64,000 bases of DNA from Spisula solida (taxonomy: Eukaryota; Mollusca; Bivalvia; Venerida; Mactridae): positions 19,034,533 to 19,098,532 of the forward strand of contig OX365960.1 in NCBI GenBank assembly GCA_947247005.1. The letters run 5' to 3'. Below the pieces are notes generated by a model. It worked only from the letters and a program-made list of their open reading frames with translations. It had not been told where the DNA came from and did no database searches. Positions 1 to 9,892 of the stretch are shown one piece after another. Both the position numbers and the translations under genes were made by a program. Position 1 is the first letter of the stretch. Each line of letters opens with the position of its first letter.

Positions 1-215
1 AAAATGGGGTTAGGTGATACAGGTCTGTGGAGAGTGTTCATATACAACATCCATGCAAGTATGAAAGCTTTGTAGCAAGCTATATTAATGCTAGAAGAAA
101 CGGTCAATTTGGGTTAACCAAGACGGACGAACGAACGAACGAACGAACGAACGAACGGACGGACAGGTGAATCACTATATGCCTCCCGATCTATCGATAC
201 AGGGGCATAATTAAG
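1..215 (-). repeat. Dispersed GACGG-tract repeat with terminal G/C hairpin
   Basis: This stretch reappears in opposite orientation at 38165-38400, with the same order of parts: a 'TTGCATGG...ATGTTGTATATGAACA' block, a GGTTAACC phrase, an (ACGA/ACGG)n tract (122-167 here) and a G/C-rich short hairpin (CCTCCC...GGGG) at the outer end. It is a fragment cut by the window edge. No coding capacity is seen. Such families are common in bivalve genomes, but the family name is not known to me. Confidence 0.7.
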
Positions 216-249
216 TGTCTACTCCCTAAAATGTGATCCTAGAGTACCC

Positions 250-660
250 TGAAACCAATCAAATTTAACATTAAAATTCACCTGTAATTTGTATGAACAT
301 CATTTGATTGGGGCTCAGCCTACAGTGAAAACATACAATCACATTTAACATTATTATTTGCCAGGTCACTTTACAAGACTTAATTTATTTGTTGTTATAC
401 TGAAAACATCCAATCACATTTAATATTATAATTTGCCAGGAGTTTGCAAGGAATAATTTGATTGGCTGTAAGGCTGAAAACAACCAATCACATTTAACAT
501 TAGAATTGGTCTGGAGTTTGTAAGAAATAATTTGATTGGAAATAATACATTGTCAACAACCAATCACATTTAGCAATATAATATTGGCCTGGAGTTTGTA
601 TGAAATAACCTTGGGCTGATTGGTTGTAACATGTTTAGAACATCCAATCAAATATACTGG
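250..660. repeat. Tandem repeat of about 75 bp rich in CCAAT and ATTGG
   Basis: The phrase CCAATCACATTTA or a close variant starts near 256, 336, 411, 485 and 561, with a final degenerate copy near 645, so the period is about 75 bp. Most units also carry TTTGATTGG, so CCAAT occurs on both strands. Units differ by substitutions and small indels, so the array is old. No gene is seen here or in 661-1183. Confidence 0.7.
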
Positions 661-1183
661 GACAGAATCGGACAGGAGGAATAAAACATATAGTATATCG
701 CAGCAAATTTTAAGAGAAGATGGGGATACTATAAACAATGAGGATTTTTTTTAAAAATTTAACCAAAAAGACAATGTTTTTACTTCCATCATTATATACA
801 CTGTCATTGCCTTGAAAGAAACAGCATGTACAAACAATGAGGTCAAAAGAACATTAAAATTTTGTCCTCTAGTAATTGTAGATCTAAAGAAATTTAAAAG
901 CTCTTTAATTATAAACAAAAGGCTAGAACGTTGACAACGATAATCCCATGTTTGCATCAAATTTCACCATGCCGTTGACAGCTACTATAGCTACTCCTTT
1001 TAGCTATAATCGACAAATGTTTATAATCAACACATTCCATATTCAGTGAGCATTATTCCAATATTTTAGTTGGTGAGATATGGTATTTGACATTAAGCCT
1101 ATAAAACAAGATAAGACAATACCTTAACACTGAATCAGTCAACATACACAAAACAAGTAATTAAGAATTGCAAGCAATACAGA

Positions 1184-1462
1184 AGTCCCTTACCGGTTTG
1201 AGGCCATTTTCAATGTTTCTGGTGCCATAGCAACAACAATTTTTGTCAGAATCCAAATATTGTTAGACGTGCATAATCCCCCTATCCACATACCAAGTTT
1301 CATAACCCTAGCTTGGAAACTGTTTGAGTTATGCCAGGATCCAGATTGTTTGACGGACGGACGGACGAACGGACGGCCCGGACCGACTGACGGACAGACT
1401 GACTGACTGACTGACGGAGGGCAAACCTATAGTCCCCTCCGGTCAAAAACCGGTGGGGGACT
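1184..1462. mobile_element. Non-autonomous element with AGTCCC inverted ends and GACGG tract
   Basis: The left end AGTCCCTTACCGGTTTG is matched by the reverse complement of the right end AAAAACCGGTGGGGGACT. An internal (GACGG)/(GACT) tract lies at 1352-1425. The right end also folds on itself: AGTCCCCTCCGGT pairs with ACCGGTGGGGGACT around a CAAAA loop. Related copies lie at 45169-45429, 51520-51649, 57749-57879 and from 63963. About 30 bases to the left of the inverted end are also shared between copies, so the true left boundary may lie further out. Confidence 0.65.
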
Positions 1463-1993
1463 AATAATGCAGTCAAAGCCCCATAGGTTAATATAGCTTG
1501 TTCATGCAATCACCTACTACTAATATATGTTTGTTCCCGCTGACCTGCAGCATCAACTTATGTTCGACCAAACACGCAAGCACAGACTCCGCAAAGACTG
1601 TCAGTCTATCATTCCTGAATGACAGCTGAATACAATTTTGACTTACAGAAAATCTGGTATTTTCCCATTAAACTACATGTAAGAGGAACAAACAGAGCAA
1701 CATTCAAAGGTAGCATACAGACATTTTACTTAAATTTGAAGCGATGAGATTGAAAACTTTTTGCAGAGCCTGAAGTCCCATGTTCTTGAGCTCCTGCTAT
1801 TCCAAATGAGCAAGCAAAGCAGGCAATTGCACGAGTAAAAGTTAGAAATTTTGAAATTCTGAAACATTGTCAATTTACATAGGAAGAAAAGAAAACATCC
1901 CAATTTTGGACCTTAAAAATACTGAAAATATTTAATCATGGTTCATACAGGAATAATACTTTTCAAGTATATTATCTCAGTTTTCAAGGACTA
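1463..1993. other. Intergenic, no feature recognised
   Basis: AT-rich sequence with only short chance ORFs on both strands. I see no repeat ends, splice signals or RNA gene here. Confidence 0.6.
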
Positions 1994-3303
1994 CAGTACA
2001 GACAACGTGTTTTTTCCAATGGACACGCGAACACCGTGACATAAAATAAATTGAAGTGTCCGGTCACCGTGACCTGGACACTCAGAAAAATCTAGTGGCC
2101 CCTTAAACGGACACGGTGACCACTTTAATATCTGTGTCGACGGTGTTCCGTGTCTGCCGATAAGTGAGTGTCCGCGGTGATTTTAAGTGTTTTTAAGGGT
2201 CCGTACCCGCATCACGGTGACTTGCTGCAAAAAAAATTGTTTTTCAAATCCATGCACACACGTCTTAATGCTCAATCACATCGTTTAAAACTACCAACTT
2301 TTTAATTTCTGACTGTCCACTGTGTACTAGTGAGTGCTACTTTCCCTGTTCTTGTTAATTACGGCATGTGCGTTAAAATATTCATGATATTGTGGACTCG
2401 ATTAATAAATTAATGTTAAGAGTTCGCAATAAATACTAACAAAGATCTAAAAATACAACTCGTAAACTTTACGTATTTTTGTTTAGCGATCTTAATTCAA
2501 TAATTGCCACGTTTCAATCGACAGCAATTTATAAAATTGTGGTTATGTACAGACTTTAAATTTTTTTGTGTGTGCGAGTACCTTATATCTCATAAACACA
2601 ATTGCATACACAAACATAATTTGCGTCAATTCCATGTGGTCTAAAACAACCGACCTCCACAGAGCGGCATTTTTTCTTTAATATCCTCCCTAGCACGTCT
2701 TCAAATGCACCGCGCAAACAGTCACGTGAATAAAGTTCACAAGCGACGTCTCGCATTAGTAGACTAGCCGTTTGAAGTTGCCGCCGATGACGTTTTATGT
2801 TTGCCGATAGAAGACCACAAGCCGACGTCAAAGAGACTCGGCACGCCCAAAGTTCGAAATGGGTTAACAGGTGCAATTTACCCAGATTTATACGCCTATA
2901 ATCGGACATGCGTACGTGTCAAACAACTAAATGTTGACATGGTTATTTTTAGTGTTATTTACGAGAAAACTACAGCACCAATATTTGTTCTAGGAATTTT
3001 TTAAGGAATTAATTAATGGACTTATGTAATTATTATGTAAGTACAATTTCACCACATTCTAATTAGCACTTCAATACGTGTCGGAAATAATGTACCTTTA
3101 AAATCACGGTGAATCACGGTGATTCTAAGGGGTTCTAAGGGTTTTTAAGTGACAATTGAACACGCCGATGGACACCCAAATTTATCCGAAGTCACGGTGA
3201 CGGGTGACCCGAACACGCGTCGCGGTGACCAAAATCGGGTGGACACTTAGATTTGAAATCGCGGTGACCCGTGTCCATTGGAAAAAACTCGTTGTCTGTA
3301 CTG
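1994..3303. mobile_element. 1.31-kb element with 34-bp inverted termini and TA duplication
   Basis: The left end CAGTACAGACAACGTGTTTT continues through TTCCAATGGACACG to 2027. It is repeated in inverse at 3270-3303 with one mismatch, and a TA lies on each side (1992-1993 and 3304-3305). TA duplication suits Tc1/mariner-like or related DNA transposons. No transposase is visible, so it is non-autonomous. Sub-terminal zones at 2030-2220 and 3104-3267 hold about ten copies of CACGGTGA, CGCGGTGA or their complement, several as the near-palindrome TCACCGTGA/TCACGGTGA. Repeated sub-terminal motifs are often transposase-binding sites; that role is inference. Confidence 0.8.
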
Positions 3304-4765
3304 TATTACAATAAAGTGTATCTGTCAAGGCAAAAACACGTAATATGTTTTTTAAAATCAAATGTTATATACCAGATGCTCAAATTCACTATGGTCATTT
3401 CCACCTGTATCAATTCAGAAAAACGATGGGTCCATATGGGTGGTGTGTTGATTTTGCCGATTATCTGGCTCATGTAATTTTTGTTATTTGTGACTGTTTT
3501 CTATTAGCATGTGTTATTTTGGCCTGTTTTAATTATTAGCAGCAAACTGATTATTCTATGCCAATTAAACAAACATTCTTTTTTAAAACATTATTTTCTC
3601 AGACTTTTTCAAATTCAAGGACTTCTTTAGGAATAGGGTAAAAATTCAAGGACTTTTCAAGTCAAATGTGAAACCTGTTTATTAAATAGTTACCTTTGTA
3701 GTAGAACCTGATTCTTCATATTTCAGAAATTCCAACTAAGTACACTAACTGTAAACTGTTTAACAAACTATAAATATCCCAGATAGGGGCAGATCACACA
3801 ATATAAAAGTAATGAGCTTTTTAAAGGTGCTGCCTCTCAGATTGGGCTAAAATTTTTGTATATCGTGATTTTCCATTCTAACCAAGTATTGATGTAATGG
3901 AAGGCCACTGGCGGATGCTTCATGAAAGATTTGGTGCAAATAAGCAATTTTAACCACTCTCGATATCGCCCACTGAGTATTTTTTTCTTGAAAAAAACCC
4001 CGCTAAGTTTCCTTCAAACATGCTTTTTGAATTATGTAATTCACACGTGATCGAACTGTAACATCAACAAACTACAGCGTAAACATCAGTGAGGTATTTG
4101 GTTCGTTTTTTTATTCGTTTTCATCAAATGCGAACAAATATTAGGCGATTTAAGTAATATTAGTGTCAATTCTATAGGGTAGTAATACCCAATAAAATTT
4201 TGATGTAAAAATACTAAATAACTGCAAAATGCCGAAAGCTCTCCAAGTTATTTTTAAGCTGTCAGTGGGGTTGTTTATGGGATATACAGGCAACAATACC
4301 AAAATTACGCAAATATTTGACAATTTTATTTTATTTTTGAAATACACCAATATGTGAGGCAGTCCCTTTAACACAAGTAGTGTAATTAATTAATACATCT
4401 TCTAGAATAAGCTTCTAATTGAAAACGACCTTCAAGTGGAAAAATAGTGACCAAATAGCCTAAATCCAATGAATGTTTTTCACTGATAAAATTCACCTGC
4501 TACATAATAAATTATGTAGAATTAATTAATCCACAAAGTATAAAAATTCAACATAAAAATGCAACAATAAATTCAATAAGTCTTGTTTAAATGTTTGCAT
4601 GTATGAAGCAAATCTTTTTCCAAAGCTCCATGTTAGGTATAATTATATATCTGATAAGCTATCAAGTTGTACTATGTCGGACATGTTAAGGTCATTTTGT
4701 GATGTATTGTGAAGTGTAAGTTTATACCGTATCTATACTATTGCACGCCATGGTCAGCTAAATAG
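3304..4765. other. Intergenic, no gene recognised
   Basis: AT-rich DNA with scattered short ORFs on both strands that lack recognisable domains, splice context or repeat in another copy. Nothing else could be supported. Confidence 0.55.
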
Positions 4766-4908
4766 AGAATAATAGGTTAGTGCCGTGGATCAAGAAGTTT
4801 ATCTGGCAAGGTGGGGGAATTTATTGGGTGAGCAGTAGGCAATCCGATCATTTCCGCAGACAAGCCGGATGAACTTTTACTTCATTCACGGCACTAACCT
4901 ATTATTCT
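4766..4908. mobile_element. Short palindromic element, 22-bp perfect inverted ends
   Basis: Positions 4766-4787 (AGAATAATAGGTTAGTGCCG...) are the exact reverse complement of 4887-4908. The similarity continues imperfectly outward for about 10 bases on each side. The 99-bp interior has no ORF. It looks like a miniature inverted-repeat element, but no clear target duplication was found. Confidence 0.6.
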
Positions 4909-6383
4909 ATTTATCCAGTCACTTAATCTCCTCAGTAAGGGGATCAAACTTGGCACTCTATTGTTACTCTTTCATTAACTAGCGCTCAACGTGACGTTTG
5001 TTCAGTGATGTCACGATTAACAACGAAGTCAGACATCTCAAGAGATGTTGGGTAGACATGGGTAATTTGTAGAAAATATTCAAACAACCACCAACTTATT
5101 TAGGATAGGAATATCTCACCCTCGGGTACAGAATTTCAACTGGCGACTCTCATATAAGAAGAAGTCTGTCAGATCACATGGTAAGGTGACCGTATATCAC
5201 TAGTCACATGACTTGAGGTGACCTAATAAAGCATAGTTTCTTAGGCACCCTGTAGACTGGTCGATTTTGCTGGAAGTGACTGGATAATGACTTTTATCAT
5301 GTAAATGCTAGTTTGTAAAACAAGTATGTTCTACAACTTATATTTATCACTTTTGACACTTGATTCATTATGTTTTCCATTGCCAGTAAGGCTGGTATAT
5401 ATGAGAGGAGAGAAAGAAGTTTTTTTCTGTTTTAAAGTTGTGCTTCAAGCACAGGAAATACTGATACTATTTTTATTTCGTATTCAGTATAAAGTGGCAG
5501 CCACAGTGTAAAACTGCAACCTCCTGCTCTCAAAGCGGATCCATTTGACCCTTCAAATCAAAATCTCGAGGGTCAAAATGTGGCTTTGTGGAAATTTCAA
5601 GGGTCAAACCCCCTCATCCCAAGCCAAATGATTAATGAAACACTTGTTCATGATGTAAAGAGAAAAGTTGTTTTCATTTAATTTGTCCCTCTTTGATTGG
5701 TAGATAAATTGTACACTATTCACCATTCTTGGTTGTAAATAAATAAAAACAATTGCAGTTGTCTTATATTTTATTTTGACACCTGAGTTAACTAGTAATT
5801 ATCACAATTTGGTAATTTTTACGTAGCGCCGGAAATGGTGGCCGAAATTACGTTTTTTTACTGTTTTTACTCGTATTTTCACAATTATTGCTCGATTTCC
5901 TTCAAAAAAAATTTCTTCTGATTCTTCTCTAATTGTTTACTTGCGTGCAATACACGACCGCGACTTTTACATGGGATTTAACGGTATGTATGCTTACATT
6001 CCTCAAACAACCCAAACTGCAATTGTGTACATTCAAATGAATATTCTTAATTTAATTTTGATGTTTTTGATCAGTCCATACTCAAACATCAGTTGCTAGT
6101 CAAGTTCCCAGACAACAGCTTAAATAACAGAAGAATAGTATGCTCAGATGAATGAGAATGGAGCAATTTAGCAAAAACGAAACTTGAGGTGTCATTTATG
6201 ACCTACAAAATTTGATTTTACCAATCTTATAATCACGTTAGCCATTATGTTTCAGATGACCTGAAATAAATTTGACAATACAATATAATAATTATATTGT
6301 GTAGTACGTTGGAAGACAAAATTTCATATGTTTTGATTTAATAATGTCACCACATGTGTATCATCTCAAATAAAACTTAAATA
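4909..6383. other. Intergenic, with one repeat fragment at about 5530-5630
   Basis: No gene is recognised. A fragment at about 5530-5630 (GGGTCAAAATGTGGCTTT...CAAGGGTCAAACCCC) matches part of the tandem SINE-like repeat at 21.6-22.1 kb, so it is a second copy of that family. The rest is AT-rich single-copy-looking DNA. Confidence 0.55.
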
Positions 6384-6792
6384 CAGTCTAACTTGTATTA
6401 AGCGACCACCCTGGGGAAGGTCTGAAAACGGTCGCTTAACAGAATGGTCGTTTAACACAAATGTAAGAAAATCAAGTGTAATTAACGAATTTCCGACTTT
6501 AGGGTGTCCGAATACTATTCAACTTCAATTATTGATAAACATTAGTGTGTAAATATGTTTTATGATGATTCTATACTTGTATCCATCGTCTTCATATGCA
6601 TTTAATTTATCATTTTAATAAACTTACTCATGTATTACACAATGCTATTAAGGTAAGTCAGTTTCGCTTGCACATTGTTGTTGTTGCACTTGAAGAAAGA
6701 AATCCGAAATAGACCGGGTTTTAGTCCAATCTAAATGGACGGTGATGACAAGCTGATTGCAGCAAACGATACAACAAATAATATGTAATAAT

Positions 6793-7058
6793 CAGGGGTG
6801 TCAACAGGGCCAATTTAAAAATCAGGAAAATCATATGTGGCCGACCATCTTTGCCAAACAAAAGGCCTTCAATGACATTGTTTCCATAATTAACTCAGTT
6901 TGTTCTAAGAAAATCCTTCAGAGCAGATTAAATTTACCATAACTTTGCCATTTCTTGAGATATTTTCATCAAATAACTTTTATTTTGGTCAGAAATCATA
7001 GCTCTATAATGATAGACAACCCGGGATTCCGGATTAATCCGGAATATTGACACCCCTG
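6793..7058. mobile_element. hAT-like MITE, CAGGGGTGTCAA ends, AATAAT duplication
   Basis: The 12-bp perfect inverted ends are CAGGGGTGTCAA and TTGACACCCCTG. The direct repeat AATAAT lies at 6787-6792 and 7059-7064. A second copy of the whole element is at 19436-19697. Ends beginning CAGGGG fit hAT superfamily termini, although the duplication read here is 6 bp rather than the usual 8. Confidence 0.85.
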
Positions 7059-7200
7059 AATAATATGTGTAATCAGATTAAAATCATCTCAATGACATGC
7101 CCTACGGACACAATGGTGATTATCAATGCTGTTAATTGGGGCCTGCAGTTAACAAAAGACAAACTCAGAAGTGTGAACAAACAATGATTTAAGACGAGGT

Positions 7201-7355
7201 CAGGCCTAGACACTAACTATTTTGGCCACTGGTCCGACAGGGCAAAAGCGCCCAATTTGTAAATAGGACAGTTACTGGTCCTCCAGAATTTTCACTGGTC
7301 CTTCTGGATTTTCACTGGTCTCGGACCAGCAGACCAGTGTTAGTGTCGAGCCCTG
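7201..7355. mobile_element. hAT-like MITE, GAGGT 5-bp duplication
   Basis: The left end is CAGGCCTAGACACTAAC and the right end GTTAGTGTCGAGCCCTG; these are inverted repeats with small differences. GAGGT flanks both sides (7196-7200 and 7356-7360). The element is 155 bp, is nested in the TA-flanked element at 6384-7596, and has short inner repeats of ACTGGTC. It has no coding capacity. Confidence 0.8.
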
Positions 7356-7596
7356 GAGGTACAGAGTAACTAACATCCTGTCACTACAGACGACCAGTGA
7401 TTTACACATAATTTTTTGGTCACTAAATGTAATTTTACCTATCAATTTTGTGCTTAAACAGTGGTCGCCGGTCGCGTAAGACAAAAGTCGCTTAATACAG
7501 TTGGAAAAAAGGGCAAATATGGATGGGAGGAATTGAAACTGGTCATTTAAGACAAAGGTCGCTTAATGTGCGTGGTCGCTAGTACAACTTAGACTG

Positions 7597-8303
7597 TATA
7601 TTCTTTAGAGAAATTACGGCAAAGATGTTTTGATGACCCCAGTAGCAATAAATTGTATTATATTATTTATCACCCTTATCAAAATAAATTTTAGAAATAT
7701 TTTCAATTTACGAAAGCAAGTTAATGCAGGAAAGCTGCTTATCAGTAAACTGTAACTCTTTAACAAGGAGATTTTTGCATGTGTCTGACCTGAAGGTCAA
7801 TGACATACCTCGCATGACGTCAACATAATTTGTATTGATAATATAACAATAGTTATCAATTGTTATCACAAGGCTTTTATAAAATGGCTGAAAGAACAAG
7901 ATTGTCTTCATCCTAGAAAGGGTGAAAATAAGAGATGTTTGTAAAACTTGAAAGTGATGATGTATGCCCCCATGGCAGCCCAATAGTTAGAGATGGTAAA
8001 GGTCACAGTGACCTTAAACTTTGACCTACTGACCTCAAAATCAATAGGGGTCATCTACTGTTGATGACCAACCTCCATTTAAAGTTTGAACATCCTAGGG
8101 TAATGCGTTTTTGAGTTATTAAATGGAAACAATTTGGTCTTGCTGACTAACATGTGCAAAGCAATATACTCCCTCATCAAAGATGGGGGGGCATAATTAG
8201 TTGCTCAGGACACCATGGCAGACATCTAACAATGTGTTCAGAAATGTAGGCTAAAACAAGCAACAAAATGGGTTGGATGATTAATTAGGCAGCGGGTCAA
8301 TAC
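7597..8303. other. Intergenic flank with an old dispersed-repeat fragment
   Basis: At about 7996-8200 is a fragment rich in 'TGACCT' phrases that ends with a hairpin-like CCCTCATC...GATGGGGGGGCATAATTAG, the same style of end as the repeat at 38165. No gene is seen. The retrotransposon is inserted at the end of this stretch. Confidence 0.5.
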
Positions 8304-8419
8304 TGTTGCATTTTTTATTATGCCATTATTATTGTAGTATTTTATACTAGGCACTCTTTTTAAGAACCTTTTTGGTATAAGTTAAGTCATTATATATTGT
8401 TCATATTGCTAATAAGCAT

Positions 8420-8654
8420 TAATTACTGTTCAAGATAATAGTTGTATTATTCTTACAGACTAATTACATATTAATTACTTTTATCGGTTACCTGGAAGGG
8501 CCGCAAATTCTGATACAGCTTCTTGGACAATGTGCTAATTACTTTCTAATTGTATCACTGGCAGGAGCTATCTGACCTTGATTGTTAATTACTTTTTACG
8601 GCACTTGCGGCCCATTTTATTGAATCTAATGTAAGTGATGTAACCTGTAATTAC
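8420..8654 (+). promoter_or_regulatory. Cluster of six TAATTAC motifs in U3
   Basis: TAATTAC starts at 8420, 8461, 8472, 8536, 8586 and 8648, and four of the six are followed by TT (TAATTACTT). TAATTA is the core bound by many homeodomain proteins, so this may be an enhancer. That function is inference. Confidence 0.4.
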
Positions 8655-8769
8655 TTTGAGTGGCCATTCCAAAACTTTAAGACTGTGCCGCAAACTTTCG
8701 GCCTGTGCCTTTCCCATATTAGGAGGTCCGGCAGAAATGTTGTTGTTGCGGCCCAGATGCACAGACTGC

Positions 8770-8776
8770 TATATAA
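8770..8776 (+). promoter_or_regulatory. TATA box of the 5' LTR promoter
   Basis: TATATAA lies about 180 bases upstream of the AATAAA signal, the order expected for U3 promoter then R end. Transcription is expected to start about 25-35 bases downstream, at the start of the purine-rich tract. The same box sits at 17590-17596 in the 3' LTR. Confidence 0.65.
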
Positions 8777-9147
8777 GTGAGAGTGTGTGTGTGAGAGGAA
8801 AAGAAAAAGGAAAGAAAGAAAAGAGGGAAAGAAATAGAATATTTGGTTGCCAGTGTGTCTCATTGAAAAGTACTCATTTAATAGTTATCTTTAATTTGAC
8901 TTTATTTTATGATATTGGATTTGAATGAATGTTTTGCGTAAATGTGAATAAACTGTAGTGGAAGAAGTTTGTCTTGCTGATTTCTGTAGTTAGAAGAAGT
9001 TTAGTTTCTCCAAGTTGAACTTGGATGGTGGCAGCAAAAAGGAAAACACTCGAAACAACACACATTAAGGAATTCTGACTGTGAAAGTCAGAATCAATCT
9101 GTTACTAAATTTACCCTTGTGCTACCCAGGGGCGAGTTTGGTTACAC

Positions 9148-9165
9148 TGGTGGCAGGCAGCGGGA
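9148..9165 (+). other. Putative tRNA primer-binding site
   Basis: Starting two bases after the LTR end, the sequence is TGGTGGCAGGCAGCGGGA. A PBS begins with TGG, the complement of tRNA CCA. The first nine bases would pair with a tRNA ending CTGCCACCA, as in some leucine tRNAs, and the following GCGGGAT would need a bulge to fit. The tRNA identity is a guess. Confidence 0.6.
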
Positions 9166-9256
9166 TTTTTAGTGTTAAATTACTTTTATTAAAACAAAAG
9201 TGATTCTAGATTTACGGACTTTAACACATCTTCGAAGTGACATATTAAATATAATA

Positions 9257-9484
9257 ATGTCAGATCCACCAACAAAAGTGACATCATTTGCAGAAATTTA
9301 TGCGAGACATCCACCACCACCACCGAAGAAACAGTTTGTTCGGGCAAACAAGCCTTTTGTTGTATGTACGGACGAAATGATTAACGATTACATTTTTGGT
9401 GTACTGTTGATGCCAGTTGGAATAAAGCTACACAAAGTTCATCCAAATTTACCATTTGTTTATTGCTCTGAAAATTGGGATTAG
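9257..9484 (+). CDS. Leader ORF-a of the retrotransposon, 75 residues, unknown
   Basis: A small ORF lies between the primer-binding site and gag. I take the first ATG (9257); the frame is open upstream to 9200, but only with a GTG. The product has a run of five prolines (residues 19-23) followed by two lysines, then a hydrophobic stretch near residues 42-56 and a C-terminal 'HPNLPFVYC' region. No known domain is recognised and there is no signal peptide. It could be an accessory protein of the element or an upstream ORF that tunes gag translation. The intact element makes a real product possible, but nothing in the sequence proves it. Confidence 0.4.
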   Translation: MSDPPTKVTSFAEIYARHPPPPPKKQFVRANKPFVVCTDEMINDYIFGVLLMPVGIKLHKVHPNLPFVYCSENWD

Positions 9485-9546
9485 ACTTGGTATCTGTGAC
9501 AGTTATATTCAGAACATAATATTACTGAACGAGATATGGTGTTAAT

Positions 9547-9732
9547 ATGGATTTAAATGACTTGAAAATTACAATAGTGCAATTGACTCAAGAATTAAGG
9601 AATATAGCAGAACACTTTCAACAGGAATTCAACAGTTTTGTCAGCAACATTCAAATTCTTATTGAGGAGAAGGATGCGTTGATCACCCATATGAGACTAG
9701 AAATTGATCAGTTGAAGGCTGATTTAACATAA
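9547..9732 (+). CDS. Leader ORF-b of the retrotransposon, 61-residue coiled coil
   Basis: A second small ORF follows 62 bases after ORF-a and starts at ATG 9547. Nearly its whole length looks like one amphipathic helix: spaced Leu/Ile/Phe residues with Glu, Gln, Asp and Lys between them and no proline or glycine. This suggests a coiled coil that could pair with the similar coiled coil at the N-terminus of Gag. No homologous family is recognised. A chance ORF of this composition is possible but less likely given the heptad-like pattern. The 160 bases between it and gag carry no other ORF. Confidence 0.45.
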   Translation: MDLNDLKITIVQLTQELRNIAEHFQQEFNSFVSNIQILIEEKDALITHMRLEIDQLKADLT

Positions 9733-9892
9733 ATTACTGGTAGTTAAACATAGACCAGAATAAATTTGGAATACAAAAACTGTGCAATTAAATCAGTGCA
9801 TTAAGATTTTTGAGTGCAGTTAATTATTTCTCAGTGCTTAGTGCTAATAAGTTATCTTTAGCTGATTTTGTTTGAAAAGCAATATTTTAAAA

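Larger units (their letters stand above)
6384..7596. mobile_element. TA-flanked pogo/Tigger-like non-autonomous element
   Basis: The left end CAGTCTAACTTGTATTAAGC (6384 on) is the inverse, with a few mismatches and a 1-2 base indel, of the right end at about 7570-7596 (GGTCGCTAGTACAACTTAGA then CTG). TA flanks both sides. Several internal copies of 'GGTCGCTTAA' lie near both ends (about 6430, 7480, 7560). It contains two later insertions, at 6793-7058 and 7201-7355. The 'CAGTC...TTAAGCGACC' end is of the style seen in pogo/Tigger-type elements; the assignment is inference. Confidence 0.75.
8304..9146 (+). repeat. 5' LTR (U3-R-U5)
   Basis: 843 bp, TG...CA bounded. It holds a TATA box at 8770-8776, a GT/GA-rich tract just downstream (8779-8839), a polyadenylation signal AATAAA at 8947-8952 followed by GT-rich sequence, and six TAATTAC motifs in U3. 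R is therefore expected to run roughly from 8800 to 8970. It is the same as the 3' LTR at every position compared. The 70- and 90-residue ORFs seen in the LTR on both strands are low-complexity shadows. Confidence 0.95.

Noticed and set aside
2583..2909. 108-codon minus-strand ORF
   Set aside because: It lies in the middle of a non-autonomous element and does not resemble any transposase motif.
8656..8928. 90-residue ORF in the LTR, repeated at 17476-17748, with a 70-residue ORF on the other strand
   Set aside because: It spans the TATA box and GA-rich tract. Its presence twice simply reflects LTR identity and the composition is low-complexity.
9200..9256. Upstream extension of leader ORF-a
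   Set aside because: It needs a GTG start, which is unlikely in an animal element. The first ATG at 9257 is preferred.
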